Of a DNA stretch of 27,651 bases, positions 7,960 to 14,797 are shown piece after piece. The notes beneath the pieces are model-generated. The model did not search any database and was not told where the DNA came from. It saw nothing but the letters and a program-made list of their open reading frames with translations. Origin of the DNA: Eubacterium sp. (GTDB taxonomy: Bacteria; Bacillota; Clostridia; Oscillospirales; Acutalibacteraceae); NCBI GenBank assembly GCA_015655975.1, contig DVEP01000005.1, positions 1 to 27,651 on the forward strand, given 5' to 3'. Position numbers and translations under genes: made by a program. Positions within the stretch are counted from its first letter, which is position 1. The number at the start of each line of letters is the position of its first letter.

Positions 7960-9309
7960 TTAATAAACGCCTTGTGAAAGCATAGCGTCCGCAACTTTTT
8001 CAAAACCTGCGATATTTGCGCCTGCAACAAGATTGTAGCCGAGACCGTATTTTTCGGCAGCCTCAACAGAATGTTTATGAATGTCAACCATTGCTCTGTA
8101 GAGTCTTTCGTCAACTTCCTCTGCTGTCCAGCTCAAACGCTGACTGTTTTGGCTCATTTCAAGACCCGAAACACATACACCGCCCGCATTTACTGCTTTT
8201 GAAGGAGCAATGATGACAGACTCGGTTTCCATAAAGAGATTTGTTGCTTCTTCAGTTGTCGGCATATTTGCAACTTCAATATAATATTTTGTTCCGTTTG
8301 CAATGATTTTCTGTGCCTCTTCAAGTGTAACTTCGTTTTGAGTAGCGCAAGGCATTGCAACATCTACCTTAACTTCCCAAGGTTTTTTGTTCGGCACAAA
8401 TTCTGCTCCGAATTTATCTGCATAGTCTTGAACACGGTCGCGAAGCGAAGCACGCATTTCAAGCATATAGTTAATCTTCTCTTCTGTGTTGATACCGTCT
8501 TTGTCGTAAACATAGCCGTCAGGACCTGAAATAGTAACAACTTTACCGCCGAGTTCGGTAATCTTTTTAACTGCGCCCCAAGCTACATTGCCGAAACCTG
8601 AAAGTGCAAATGTTTTGCCTTTAATATCGTCGTTTTCGTGTTTGAAAACTTCGCATGCATAGTAAACTGCGCCGTAACCTGTTGCCTCAGGTCTGATGAG
8701 TGAACCGCCGTATGAAATGCCTTTACCTGTGAGAACACCGTTTTCAAAAGCGCCTCTGATTCTCTTGTACTGACCGAAAAGGTAGCCGATTTCTTTGCCG
8801 CCTACACCGATGTCGCCTGCAGGAACATCGACGCTCGGACCGATATGACGATAGAGTTCTGTCATAAATGCCTGACAGAAACGCATAATTTCTCCGTCGC
8901 TCTTTCCTCTTGGGTCAAAGTCGGCGCCGCCCTTTGCACCGCCCATCGGAAGACCTGTCAAAGAGTTTTTGAAGGTTTGTTCAAAGCCGAGGAAAAACAT
9001 AATGCTCGGGTTAACGGTAGGATGAAATCTCAAACCGCCCTTGTAAGGACCGATTGCAGAGTTGAACTGAACTCTGTAACCGCGGTTGATTTGTGTGTTG
9101 CCGTTGTCGTCAACCCACGCAACACGGAATGAAATCATTCTTTCAGGCTCTGCCATTCTTGACAACAAGTCCGCTTTGACATACTCAGGGTGTTCTTCAA
9201 CAACTTTTTCAAGCGAGGAAAAAACCTCTTTGACACACTGGATATACTCCGGCTTATCGCTGTCTCTCTTTTCCACTTTGGCTAATACGCCTTCGATATA
9301 ATCGTTCAT
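7960..9309 (-). CDS. gdh: Glutamate dehydrogenase, probably NAD-dependent (C. symbiosum type)
   Basis: A 449-residue hexameric-type glutamate dehydrogenase, interconverting glutamate with 2-oxoglutarate and ammonia. The substrate site is intact: Lys90 in GPYKGGLRFHP, catalytic Lys126 in GGAKGGADFDP and Asp166 in PAGDIGVG. In the Rossmann domain the motif SGFGNVAW and the later SGPDGYVYD carry Phe239 and Pro263, matching Phe238 and Pro262 of the NAD-specific C. symbiosum enzyme with an offset of one. The C-terminal part (EEVDERLYRAMVDIH, GLGYNLVAGANIAGF) also follows that enzyme closely. I therefore infer NAD use and a mainly catabolic role. AGGTGA precedes the ATG. A paralogue with the opposite residues lies at 24196. 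Confidence 0.96.
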   Translation of the reverse strand: MNDYIEGVLAKVEKRDSDKPEYIQCVKEVFSSLEKVVEEHPEYVKADLLSRMAEPERMISFRVAWVDDNGNTQINRGYRVQFNSAIGPYKGGLRFHPTVNPSIMFFLGFEQTFKNSLTGLPMGGAKGGADFDPRGKSDGEIMRFCQAFMTELYRHIGPSVDVPAGDIGVGGKEIGYLFGQYKRIRGAFENGVLTGKGISYGGSLIRPEATGYGAVYYACEVFKHENDDIKGKTFALSGFGNVAWGAVKKITELGGKVVTISGPDGYVYDKDGINTEEKINYMLEMRASLRDRVQDYADKFGAEFVPNKKPWEVKVDVAMPCATQNEVTLEEAQKIIANGTKYYIEVANMPTTEEATNLFMETESVIIAPSKAVNAGGVCVSGLEMSQNSQRLSWTAEEVDERLYRAMVDIHKHSVEAAEKYGLGYNLVAGANIAGFEKVADAMLSQGVY

Positions 9310-9381
9310 CTAAAATCACCTTTCTTTGCTAAGTAAAAGCAAGTTTTTGCTCCCCTTAGCATTCAAAATAACACATCTAAA

Positions 9382-9410
9382 ATTATAAATCAACAGTAAA
9401 CGGCAAAAAA
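9382..9410 (-). promoter_or_regulatory. Probable gdh1 promoter
   Basis: On the minus strand a perfect -10 TATAAT (9382-9387) lies 17 bases from a TTTTTT (9405-9410) in the -35 position. The poor -35 suggests dependence on an activator or on the A/T repeats lying immediately upstream at 9414-9480. Confidence 0.6.
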
Positions 9411-9413
9411 GTT

Positions 9414-9480
9414 ATTGTTAATTTTTTACCAAATAATTGTTAATTTTTTGCCAAATTATTTTTGTAAATTTTTTTCGAAA
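9414..9480. repeat. Three tandem A/T-tract repeats upstream of gdh1
   Basis: The unit TTGTTAATTTTTTRCCAAA occurs at 9415 and 9437 (22-base period) and in a weaker form, TTGTAAATTTTTTTCGAAA, at 9462. They lie directly upstream of the gdh1 -35 position. T-tracts near helical phasing would bend DNA or act as UP-element-like or operator sites. Low-complexity drift is the alternative. Confidence 0.6.
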
Positions 9481-9512
9481 AAAGCCCGAAAATCAAGTCA
9501 TATTCGGGCTTT
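9478..9512 (-). terminator. Terminator of pduL
   Basis: AAAGCCCGAA (9481-9490) pairs with TTCGGGCTTT (9503-9512) around a 12-base loop. Read on the minus strand it follows the pduL stop codon and ends in TTTTTT. Confidence 0.85.
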
Positions 9513-9523
9513 TAGGGTTATTT

Positions 9524-10105
9524 TTATTTAATCACTGTTCCGATAGAGTTCGGAGCCATTGCGGCAGCATTGCTCTCGTCTGTATCAATGTGCATTGCAA
9601 GTGCATAGCTGTCTGAAACTCTGACTACAACATCGCCGAAAACAAGACTTCTGCCGTCTGTTGTAGGAATTTCAACTTTAACAATTTGTTTATCTTCAAG
9701 ACCCATTCTTTCTGCGTCTGCAGTTGTAGCGTGAATATGTCTTTTAGCGGCGATTACGCCTTGTGTAATTTCAATCTCGCCTTTAGGACCTACAAGTTTG
9801 CAGCCTGCCGAACCTGCGATGTCGCCGGACTCTCTGACAGGGGCTTTCACGCCGATAGAACGAGCGTCAGTGAGGCTGAGTTCAACCTGAGTTTCTTTTC
9901 TGACAGGTCCGAGAATTGAAACGCCTGCAAGTTCTCTTTTCGGTCCTACCACCGTTACTCTTTCTTCACAGGCAAACTGACCCGGCTGAGAAAGCATTTT
10001 TTTAACGGTGAGTTCATAACCTTCGCCGAAAAGTGTTTCAAGGTCTGCCTGAGAAAGATGAATATGTCTTGCTGAAATTTCTACTGTAACCTGATTGTTT
10101 TCCAT
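9524..10105 (-). CDS. pduL: PduL-type phosphate acyltransferase (phosphotransacetylase)
   Basis: A 193-residue PduL-family enzyme, exchanging CoA and phosphate on short acyl groups (acetyl- or propionyl-CoA to acyl phosphate). Both zinc-binding His motifs are visible: SARHIHLS near residue 13 and AKRHIHATTADAE near residue 124, and the C-terminal AMHIDTDESNAA is the third conserved element. The protein begins almost directly with the first domain, with no long N-terminal helix of the sort that targets PduL into microcompartments, so it is likely cytosolic and serves acetate or propionate formation. It stands alone between its promoter at 10162-10190 and the hairpin at 9478; no kinase or compartment gene is adjacent. 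GGAGTAAG precedes the ATG. Confidence 0.94.
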   Translation of the reverse strand: MENNQVTVEISARHIHLSQADLETLFGEGYELTVKKMLSQPGQFACEERVTVVGPKRELAGVSILGPVRKETQVELSLTDARSIGVKAPVRESGDIAGSAGCKLVGPKGEIEITQGVIAAKRHIHATTADAERMGLEDKQIVKVEIPTTDGRSLVFGDVVVRVSDSYALAMHIDTDESNAAAMAPNSIGTVIK

Positions 10106-10161
10106 AGTTCTTACTCCGTTTCATAAAATTAAAATAATACTAAAATTAAGTTCTGAAAACT

Positions 10162-10190
10162 ATTTTATACTCAACTAAAGCGTTTTTCAA
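10162..10190 (-). promoter_or_regulatory. Promoter of pduL
   Basis: On the minus strand TTGAAA (10185-10190), a 17-base spacer and TAAAAT (10162-10167) form a good sigma-70/sigma-A type promoter 57 bases before the start codon. Confidence 0.7.
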
Positions 10191-10313
10191 GAATTTTTTA
10201 CAATGTATCGTATATTAAAGCAAATCAACCAAAAAACATTGAACCAACGCTGTTTTTTTTAAACTTAATAACAACAAAAAACGCGAAAAAACGCGTTGTT
10301 TTTTCAACAAACA

Positions 10314-10342
10314 TTGACAAAACGAAATTCAAAATATATAAT
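10314..10342 (+). promoter_or_regulatory. Consensus promoter of the TPP riboswitch-thiT unit
   Basis: TTGACA (10314-10319) and TATAAT (10337-10342) are both perfect and 17 bases apart. Transcription would begin about 10349, just before the aptamer. The rest of the 10106-10313 gap is AT-rich, with a short A-rich inverted repeat around 10280-10310 of unknown meaning. Confidence 0.9.
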
Positions 10343-10355
10343 TTAATCAACTTAA

Positions 10356-10483
10356 TAAGTCAGGGGTGCTTTCGGGCTGAGATAATACCCTTCTACTCGT
10401 TCGGTAATGCGAACGCAGAAGACACAAAAGCAGTAGTTTGCGCCTCTGAGTACATCTGTATTCAGGGGCTTTCTTTGACTTAT
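10356..10483 (+). ncRNA. TPP riboswitch (THI element) with terminator-type expression platform
   Basis: The conserved thi-box parts are present in order: GGGGTGC (10363-10369), CTGAGA (10377-10382), ACCCTT, and the arm CGTTCG/CGAACG (10398-10403 with 10410-10415) enclosing GTAATG, followed by GCAGAAGA. Downstream, GCCTCTGA (10442-10449) pairs with TCAGGGGC (10462-10469) and is followed by TTTCTTT, a likely terminator. The same TCAGGGG string opens the aptamer (10360-10366), so GCCTCTGA can pair with either copy. When thiamine pyrophosphate binds, the aptamer should hold its copy and the terminator should form, shutting off thiT. Confidence 0.93.
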
Positions 10484-10509
10484 AGAGTAATATTTTCGGA
10501 GGTACTTTT

Positions 10510-11145
10510 ATGAACAAAAACACGAAAAAAATCGTTACCTGCGGTGTTCTCATTGCTTTGGCGACCGTTCTTTCCTTCATCAAAGTATATGAATTGCCGT
10601 ACGGCGGTTCAATCACACTTTTCTCAATGGTGCCGATTGTTGTACTCGGCTACAAATACGGCGTAAAATGGGGTGTTTTTTCAGGCGTCATTTACAGCGT
10701 TTTGCAGGCGATACTCGGTGCAACCCAAAGCAACGCTTTCGCAGGCCTTTCGGGCGGAAATGTCTTAATCATGGCATTTTTAGACTATGTTGTTGCATTT
10801 ACCGTTCTCGGTCTTGCAGGTATGTTTAAAAACAAAATCAAAAACCACACCGCAGCAATCGCAGTCGGAAGCGGTATAGCAGTATTTTTAAGATTTATTG
10901 CACACTTTTTCTCAGGCTGGATTTTATGGGGAAGTTACGCAGAAAGTTTCTTTGCGGAAACAATGAACAACGCGTTCAGTCAATCTGTGCTTGACACATT
11001 TTCGGGTCAGTCTTTGGCAGTTGTTTACTCGCTTGTTTATAACGGCAGTTATATGCTGCCCGAAATTCTTGTTACCGTACTCGGTGTGCTTGCGCTCATG
11101 GCAGTCAAACCCGTACGCAAACTTATTGTCAACGAAGACGCATAG
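10510..11145 (+). CDS. thiT: ThiT, thiamine-binding S component of an ECF transporter
   Basis: A 211-residue membrane protein with about six hydrophobic helices. ThiT features are clear: YGGSITLFSMVPIVVLGYKYG near residue 34, the helix GVFSGVIYSVLQ, FLDYVVAFTVLGLAG near residue 94, and the C-terminal SLVYNGSYMLPEI. The protein binds thiamine with high affinity and works with a shared ECF energising module, which is not in this window. The upstream TPP riboswitch independently supports the substrate. CGGAGGT lies 8 bases before the ATG. The gene is monocistronic, closed by a hairpin at 11170. Confidence 0.96.
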   Translation: MNKNTKKIVTCGVLIALATVLSFIKVYELPYGGSITLFSMVPIVVLGYKYGVKWGVFSGVIYSVLQAILGATQSNAFAGLSGGNVLIMAFLDYVVAFTVLGLAGMFKNKIKNHTAAIAVGSGIAVFLRFIAHFFSGWILWGSYAESFFAETMNNAFSQSVLDTFSGQSLAVVYSLVYNGSYMLPEILVTVLGVLALMAVKPVRKLIVNEDA

Positions 11146-11169
11146 CATAAAGAAAATAAAAATCTTAAA

Positions 11170-11204
11170 AAACCCGTCAGAAAATCTAATCTGACGGGTT
11201 TCCT
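11170..11204 (+). terminator. Terminator of thiT
   Basis: AAACCCGTCAG (11170-11180) pairs perfectly with CTGACGGGTTT (11191-11201) around a 10-base loop; the following T-run is short (TTTCCT). Confidence 0.8.
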
Positions 11205-11207
11205 ATA

Positions 11208-11236
11208 TTGACAAAAATATTTGACGGCAGTATATT
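11208..11236 (+). promoter_or_regulatory. Promoter ahead of the broken small membrane protein gene
   Basis: TTGACA (11208-11213), a 17-base spacer and TATATT (11231-11236). A start about 11243 would leave a 65-base leader, in which I see no good Shine-Dalgarno sequence. Confidence 0.65.
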
Positions 11237-11307
11237 TAAATTATCTAAACAAATAACCGTATCAAAAATTTCACAAAAATTGCAGCAATGCAGAAATAGT
11301 AAATTAT

Positions 11308-11625
11308 ATGGAACTTATTGAAGTTATTATTGAAGTTTTAATAGGACTGTTGTGTTTATTCTGCGCTTTTCAAATAGGAATCAACGGAAAAATCGAACTT
11401 ATACACGCCTATCACTACAAAAATATTGAACCTGAAAAAATAAATATTTTTACCAAAAAAATGTGAATAGGTTTAACGATTGTCGGGTTGGGAGTAATAT
11501 CAATGCCCGCTGTAAACCTTGTTTTCAAAACACATTTAGGTTATTGGACAGGAATGGCTTTACTTATCTTAGGTATAATATATATGTTGTACACTGTGAT
11601 AAAGTACAACAAAACACTGTTTTAG
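11308..11625 (+). pseudogene. Small membrane protein (DUF3784-like) interrupted by one in-frame TGA
   Basis: Reading from the ATG at 11308 gives MELIEVIIEVLIGLLCLFCA and on to IFTKKM, then TGA at 11464-11466 (codon 53), then the same frame continues with IGLTIVGLGVISMP and two more hydrophobic stretches to TAG at 11623. The whole would be a 105-codon protein with about three membrane helices and a charged loop containing KIELIHAYHYKNIEPEK, which resembles the small DUF3784-type family. The interrupted position is where a Gly (GGA) would be natural, so a single G-to-T change would explain it. A good promoter and terminator still flank it, but the ribosome binding site is weak. A sequencing error or a true nonsense mutation cannot be told apart from sequence. 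Confidence 0.7.
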
Positions 11626-11627
11626 TC

Positions 11628-11668
11628 AAAACACGGCAGGTGCGACTTGCACTTTGCCGTGTTTTTTT
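11628..11668. terminator. Terminator between the small pseudogene and the MFS gene
   Basis: AAACACGGCA pairs with TGCCGTGTTT, extended inward by GGTGC/GCACT with one bulged T, then TTTTTTT on the plus strand. It sits between convergent genes and probably serves the rightward one best. Confidence 0.85.
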
Positions 11669-11682
11669 ATTTTTTGGTTATG

Positions 11683-12879
11683 TTAAATACTGTTCTTTCT
11701 GTTTTTGAGAAGTTTTTTCATTGAAATTAAAACTATGCACATCAGAGCAGGAAAAACTATGGCGGTTGCAATACCGAGTTTCAGGTTGTCGTCAATTCTT
11801 GCCGATGAAAAACCTACGAGCGACGGTCCGAGCATACAACCCAAGTCGCCTGCAAGAGCAAGAAAAGCAAACATTGCAGTACCTCCGCCTTTGAGAATTG
11901 ACGCAGATATACTGAAAGTACCCGGCCACATTATTCCGACCGACAAACCGCAAAGCGCACAACCCAAAAATCCCAAAAACGCATTTTGCGAAAAGCCGAT
12001 TATACAATACGAAACACAGCACAAGACAGAACTCAAAACCATAAACTTTTTCAGATTGATTTTATGCCCGAATTTACCGTAAAACAGACGGGCCGAACCC
12101 ATAAAAACGGCAAACATCATGGGGCCTGCAAGGTCGCCGACTGTTTTGCTGACATTCAAACCGCTTTCTGCAAACGCAGATGCCCATTGGCTGACAGCCT
12201 GCTCGGACGCGCCCGCGCAAACCATAAGCAAACACATTACCAAAAAAACTTTTGACGAAAAAATCTGTTTAATCGACTTTGCATTTTTCTCGTCCTCAAC
12301 CAAAGGCGCAATCGGAACTTTTGAAAACACAAAAGCGTTGCACAGCGGAATGACTGCCCACAAAAGCGCCAAAACTTTCCACGCGTCTGTTGAAAAAATA
12401 TTGAAAAACAAAGTTGACAAACCTATTACGGCAACACATCCCCAGCAATAAAATGAGTGCAAAAGGCTCATTGCCTTTTCCTTATTGTCGGTAGGGCATG
12501 CTTCAACTATGGGGCTGATTAAAACCTCAAGCAGCCCTCCTCCGACTGCATAAACTACGACGGAAATTAAAATTCCCGCAAATGCATTTCCCAACAAATC
12601 GGGCAAAACAGTCAGCAAAACAAGTCCCGTTGCGCTGAAAATGTGGGCAAGCACGGCAGATGTTCTGTACCCTATTTTATCCACGAAAACAGCCGATGCC
12701 AAATCTACAAACAACTGCAAAAAGAAATTGATTGTAATGAGTGCTGTTATCTGCGAAAGGCGGATATCGTACTGTCGTTGAAAAGTCAAAAACAAAAGCG
12801 GCAGAAAATTGTTGATGATTGCCTGCACTATGTAACCGACAAAACAGGCGTTGACCGTTTTTTTGTAACCGTTTTTCAT
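11683..12879 (-). CDS. Major facilitator superfamily transporter
   Basis: A 398-residue membrane protein with about twelve hydrophobic helices in two halves separated by a charged loop (PLVEDEKNAKSIKQIF, near residue 200). The N-terminal half has the MFS loop motif in the form VDLASAVFVDKIGYRTS near residue 57, and the second half has ARLFYGKFGHKINLKKF at the equivalent place. GLLEVLISPIVEACPTDNKEKAMSLLHSFYCWG in helices 4-5 resembles the sugar and FucP/YfkF-like branches, but I cannot name a substrate. TAGGAG lies 7 bases before the ATG. It is transcribed alone, diverging from trpS. Confidence 0.9.
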   Translation of the reverse strand: MKNGYKKTVNACFVGYIVQAIINNFLPLLFLTFQRQYDIRLSQITALITINFFLQLFVDLASAVFVDKIGYRTSAVLAHIFSATGLVLLTVLPDLLGNAFAGILISVVVYAVGGGLLEVLISPIVEACPTDNKEKAMSLLHSFYCWGCVAVIGLSTLFFNIFSTDAWKVLALLWAVIPLCNAFVFSKVPIAPLVEDEKNAKSIKQIFSSKVFLVMCLLMVCAGASEQAVSQWASAFAESGLNVSKTVGDLAGPMMFAVFMGSARLFYGKFGHKINLKKFMVLSSVLCCVSYCIIGFSQNAFLGFLGCALCGLSVGIMWPGTFSISASILKGGGTAMFAFLALAGDLGCMLGPSLVGFSSARIDDNLKLGIATAIVFPALMCIVLISMKKLLKNRKNSI

Positions 12880-13126
12880 GAAAATCTCCTATTTTTTACT
12901 TGGTATGAGAAAAGGAACTTGCAGTATATAAACAATATAATACATTTATAAATTTATTTGTTTATTTGCGTTTTTACATTTAACCGAAGTTATTTTTCCG
13001 TACAAATATAGCATACAAAAAAAATTCAGTCAACACCTGCCATTTCATTTAAAATACTGTGGAAATTGAAAGTGTTTTGTGGTATTATTGTTATATTATA
13101 GAATTTTAAGAAAGGAATATTAAAGA

Positions 13127-14218
13127 ATGGAAAAGAAAAAAATCATTCTTACAGGCGACAGACCGACGGGCAGACTTCATGTCGGACACTATGTCGGCTC
13201 TCTTAAAAGGCGTGTTGAACTTCAAAACTCAGGCGAGTACGATAAAATCTATGTTATGATTGCCGACGCTCAGGCTCTCACGGACAACGCAGAAAATCCC
13301 GAAAAAATCAGACAAAATGTTTTAGAGGTTGCTCTTGACTACCTTGCCTGCGGAATTGACCCTGAAAAAACGACAATTTTCATTCAGTCTCAAATTCCTC
13401 AGTTGACGGAACTTTCTTTTTACTATATGAACCTTGTTACAGTTTCAAGACTTCAAAGAAACCCCACCGTTAAATCGGAGATTAAAATGCGCAACTTTGA
13501 GGCAAGCATTCCGGTCGGATTTTTCACATATCCAATCAGCCAGGCAGCTGACATTACCGCTTTCGGCGCAGACACCATCCCTGTCGGCGAAGACCAACTG
13601 CCTATGATTGAACAGACAAAGGAAATTGTACACAAATTCAACTCGGTTTACGGCGACACACTTGTTGAACCGACTGCATTTTTGCCGACAAACAAGGCTT
13701 GCCTGCGACTTCCCGGTATAGACGGCAAAGCGAAAATGAGCAAGTCGCTCGGCAACTGTATCTATCTTTCCGATACGGCAGAAGAAGTTTCGGCAAAAAT
13801 TATGAGTATGTTCACCGACCCGAACCATCTCAAAGTTTCCGACCCCGGCAATATCGAGGGCAACACGGTGTTTACATATCTCGACGCATTTTGCACCGAC
13901 GAACACTTTGCTGAATTTTGGAACGACTACAAAAACCTTGACGAACTCAAAGAACATTACCAAAGAGGCGGTCTCGGTGATGTGAAAATTAAAAGATTTC
14001 TCAACAAGGTTATGGAGTCCGAACTTGCTCCTATCAGAGAGAAAAGGCTTGAACTCGGCAAAAGAATTCCCGAAATATACGAAATTCTCAAAAACGGCAG
14101 CATAGAGGCTGAAAAAGTTGCCGCAAAAACTCTCGAAAGCGTCAAATCTGCTATGAAAATCAACTACTTTGATGACGAAGCTTTGATTAAATCGCAGATA
14201 GACAAATACAATATTTAA
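13127..14218 (+). CDS. trpS: Tryptophanyl-tRNA synthetase
   Basis: A 363-residue class I synthetase that charges tRNA-Trp. The HIGH-type signature is HVGH (residues 18-21) in TGDRPTGRLHVGHYVGSL and the KMSKS loop is exact (residues 203-207) in GKAKMSKSLGN. The opening GDRPTG, rather than the GIQPSG seen in Bacillus-type enzymes, places it in the second bacterial TrpRS branch, some members of which are linked with indolmycin resistance. AAAGGA precedes the ATG. I found no T-box leader in 12880-13126, so tRNA-sensing control is not evident. A hairpin at 14236-14280 may end the transcript. Confidence 0.96.
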   Translation: MEKKKIILTGDRPTGRLHVGHYVGSLKRRVELQNSGEYDKIYVMIADAQALTDNAENPEKIRQNVLEVALDYLACGIDPEKTTIFIQSQIPQLTELSFYYMNLVTVSRLQRNPTVKSEIKMRNFEASIPVGFFTYPISQAADITAFGADTIPVGEDQLPMIEQTKEIVHKFNSVYGDTLVEPTAFLPTNKACLRLPGIDGKAKMSKSLGNCIYLSDTAEEVSAKIMSMFTDPNHLKVSDPGNIEGNTVFTYLDAFCTDEHFAEFWNDYKNLDELKEHYQRGGLGDVKIKRFLNKVMESELAPIREKRLELGKRIPEIYEILKNGSIEAEKVAAKTLESVKSAMKINYFDDEALIKSQIDKYNI

Positions 14219-14235
14219 AACGCAAAACATTTTGG

Positions 14236-14290
14236 CGCATCGCAATGCAGAATTTTTTCGATTTTTGCAAGTGCGATGCGTTTAAAATAT
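14236..14290 (+). terminator. Possible terminator of trpS
   Basis: CGCATCGCA (14236-14244) pairs with TGCGATGCG (14272-14280) across a 27-base interior that has weak pairing of its own. An A/T-rich rather than pure T tail follows. Confidence 0.5.
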
Positions 14291-14350
14291 TTTTAAAACA
14301 CATTATAATTTCATATTTCAAAACTATTTATTACAACCAAGTTTTATGAA

Positions 14351-14379
14351 TTGACAAGACAAACCTTTATTGTTATACT
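14351..14379 (+). promoter_or_regulatory. Promoter of the zapA-U32-maf operon
   Basis: TTGACA (14351-14356), a 17-base spacer and TATACT (14374-14379), 65 bases before zapA. Confidence 0.85.
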
Positions 14380-14443
14380 AAAACTGAAATTAAAACAACA
14401 TTTTTACATTTGATTTTTCAAATGATGATTTTGAGGTGGAATA

Positions 14444-14794
14444 ATGGACAAAAACAAAGTCAGCATCACAATAGGCGGCGCTTCATACACAATCGTTTCA
14501 GAGGACACTCCCGAATATGTAACAGATTTGGCAGAAGCGCTGAACACGGAAATAAAAAAAATTATCACAGAAAATCCTGCTCTTTCACAAACTCAGGCGG
14601 CAGTGTTAATTGCGCTTGACCAAATGGACGCAGCGAAAAAAGCAAGCGCGTCTTCAGACAATCTTCGCGCTCAAATCAAAGACTATCTTGAAGACTCTGC
14701 AAGAGCCAGAATGGAAGCAGATGTTGCGCGCCACGAAATTGAAAGGCTCAACAGAGAAATAGCAAATCTCAGAGGAAAGTTAGCACAGAAATAA
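14444..14794 (+). CDS. zapA: Cell division protein ZapA
   Basis: A 116-residue ZapA, a positive regulator that bundles FtsZ filaments at the division ring. The N-terminal VSITIGGASYTIVSEDTPEYV and the following helix LAEALNTEIKKI match the ZapA head domain, with SQTQAAVLIALDQMD in the dimer region. The C-terminal 50 residues form a charged coiled coil (ARMEADVARHEIERLNREIANL). GAGGTGG precedes the ATG. It is first in a tight operon with the U32 gene (3 bases downstream) and maf; this zapA-U32 neighbourhood recurs in Clostridia. Confidence 0.93.
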   Translation: MDKNKVSITIGGASYTIVSEDTPEYVTDLAEALNTEIKKIITENPALSQTQAAVLIALDQMDAAKKASASSDNLRAQIKDYLEDSARARMEADVARHEIERLNREIANLRGKLAQK

Positions 14795-14797
14795 TCT

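Noticed and set aside
9414..9480. CRISPR-like array
   Set aside because: Only three A/T-rich units with periods of 22 and 25 bases, no spacers of constant length and no cas genes.
9524..10105. Bacterial microcompartment locus suggested by pduL
   Set aside because: No shell protein or signature enzyme genes flank it, and the protein lacks an obvious N-terminal targeting extension.
11464..11466. TGA as selenocysteine or reassigned codon
   Set aside because: TGA terminates other genes here (GH35, glnP, PHP), no family member is expected to have Sec at this site, and Gly fits the context; a nonsense change is simpler.
12880..13126. T-box leader for trpS
   Set aside because: No T-box sequence, specifier stem or terminator/antiterminator pair could be found.
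13445..14245. Long minus-strand ORF (266 codons) opposite trpS
   Set aside because: Antisense shadow of trpS with no recognisable family, no promoter and a composition set by the opposite strand.
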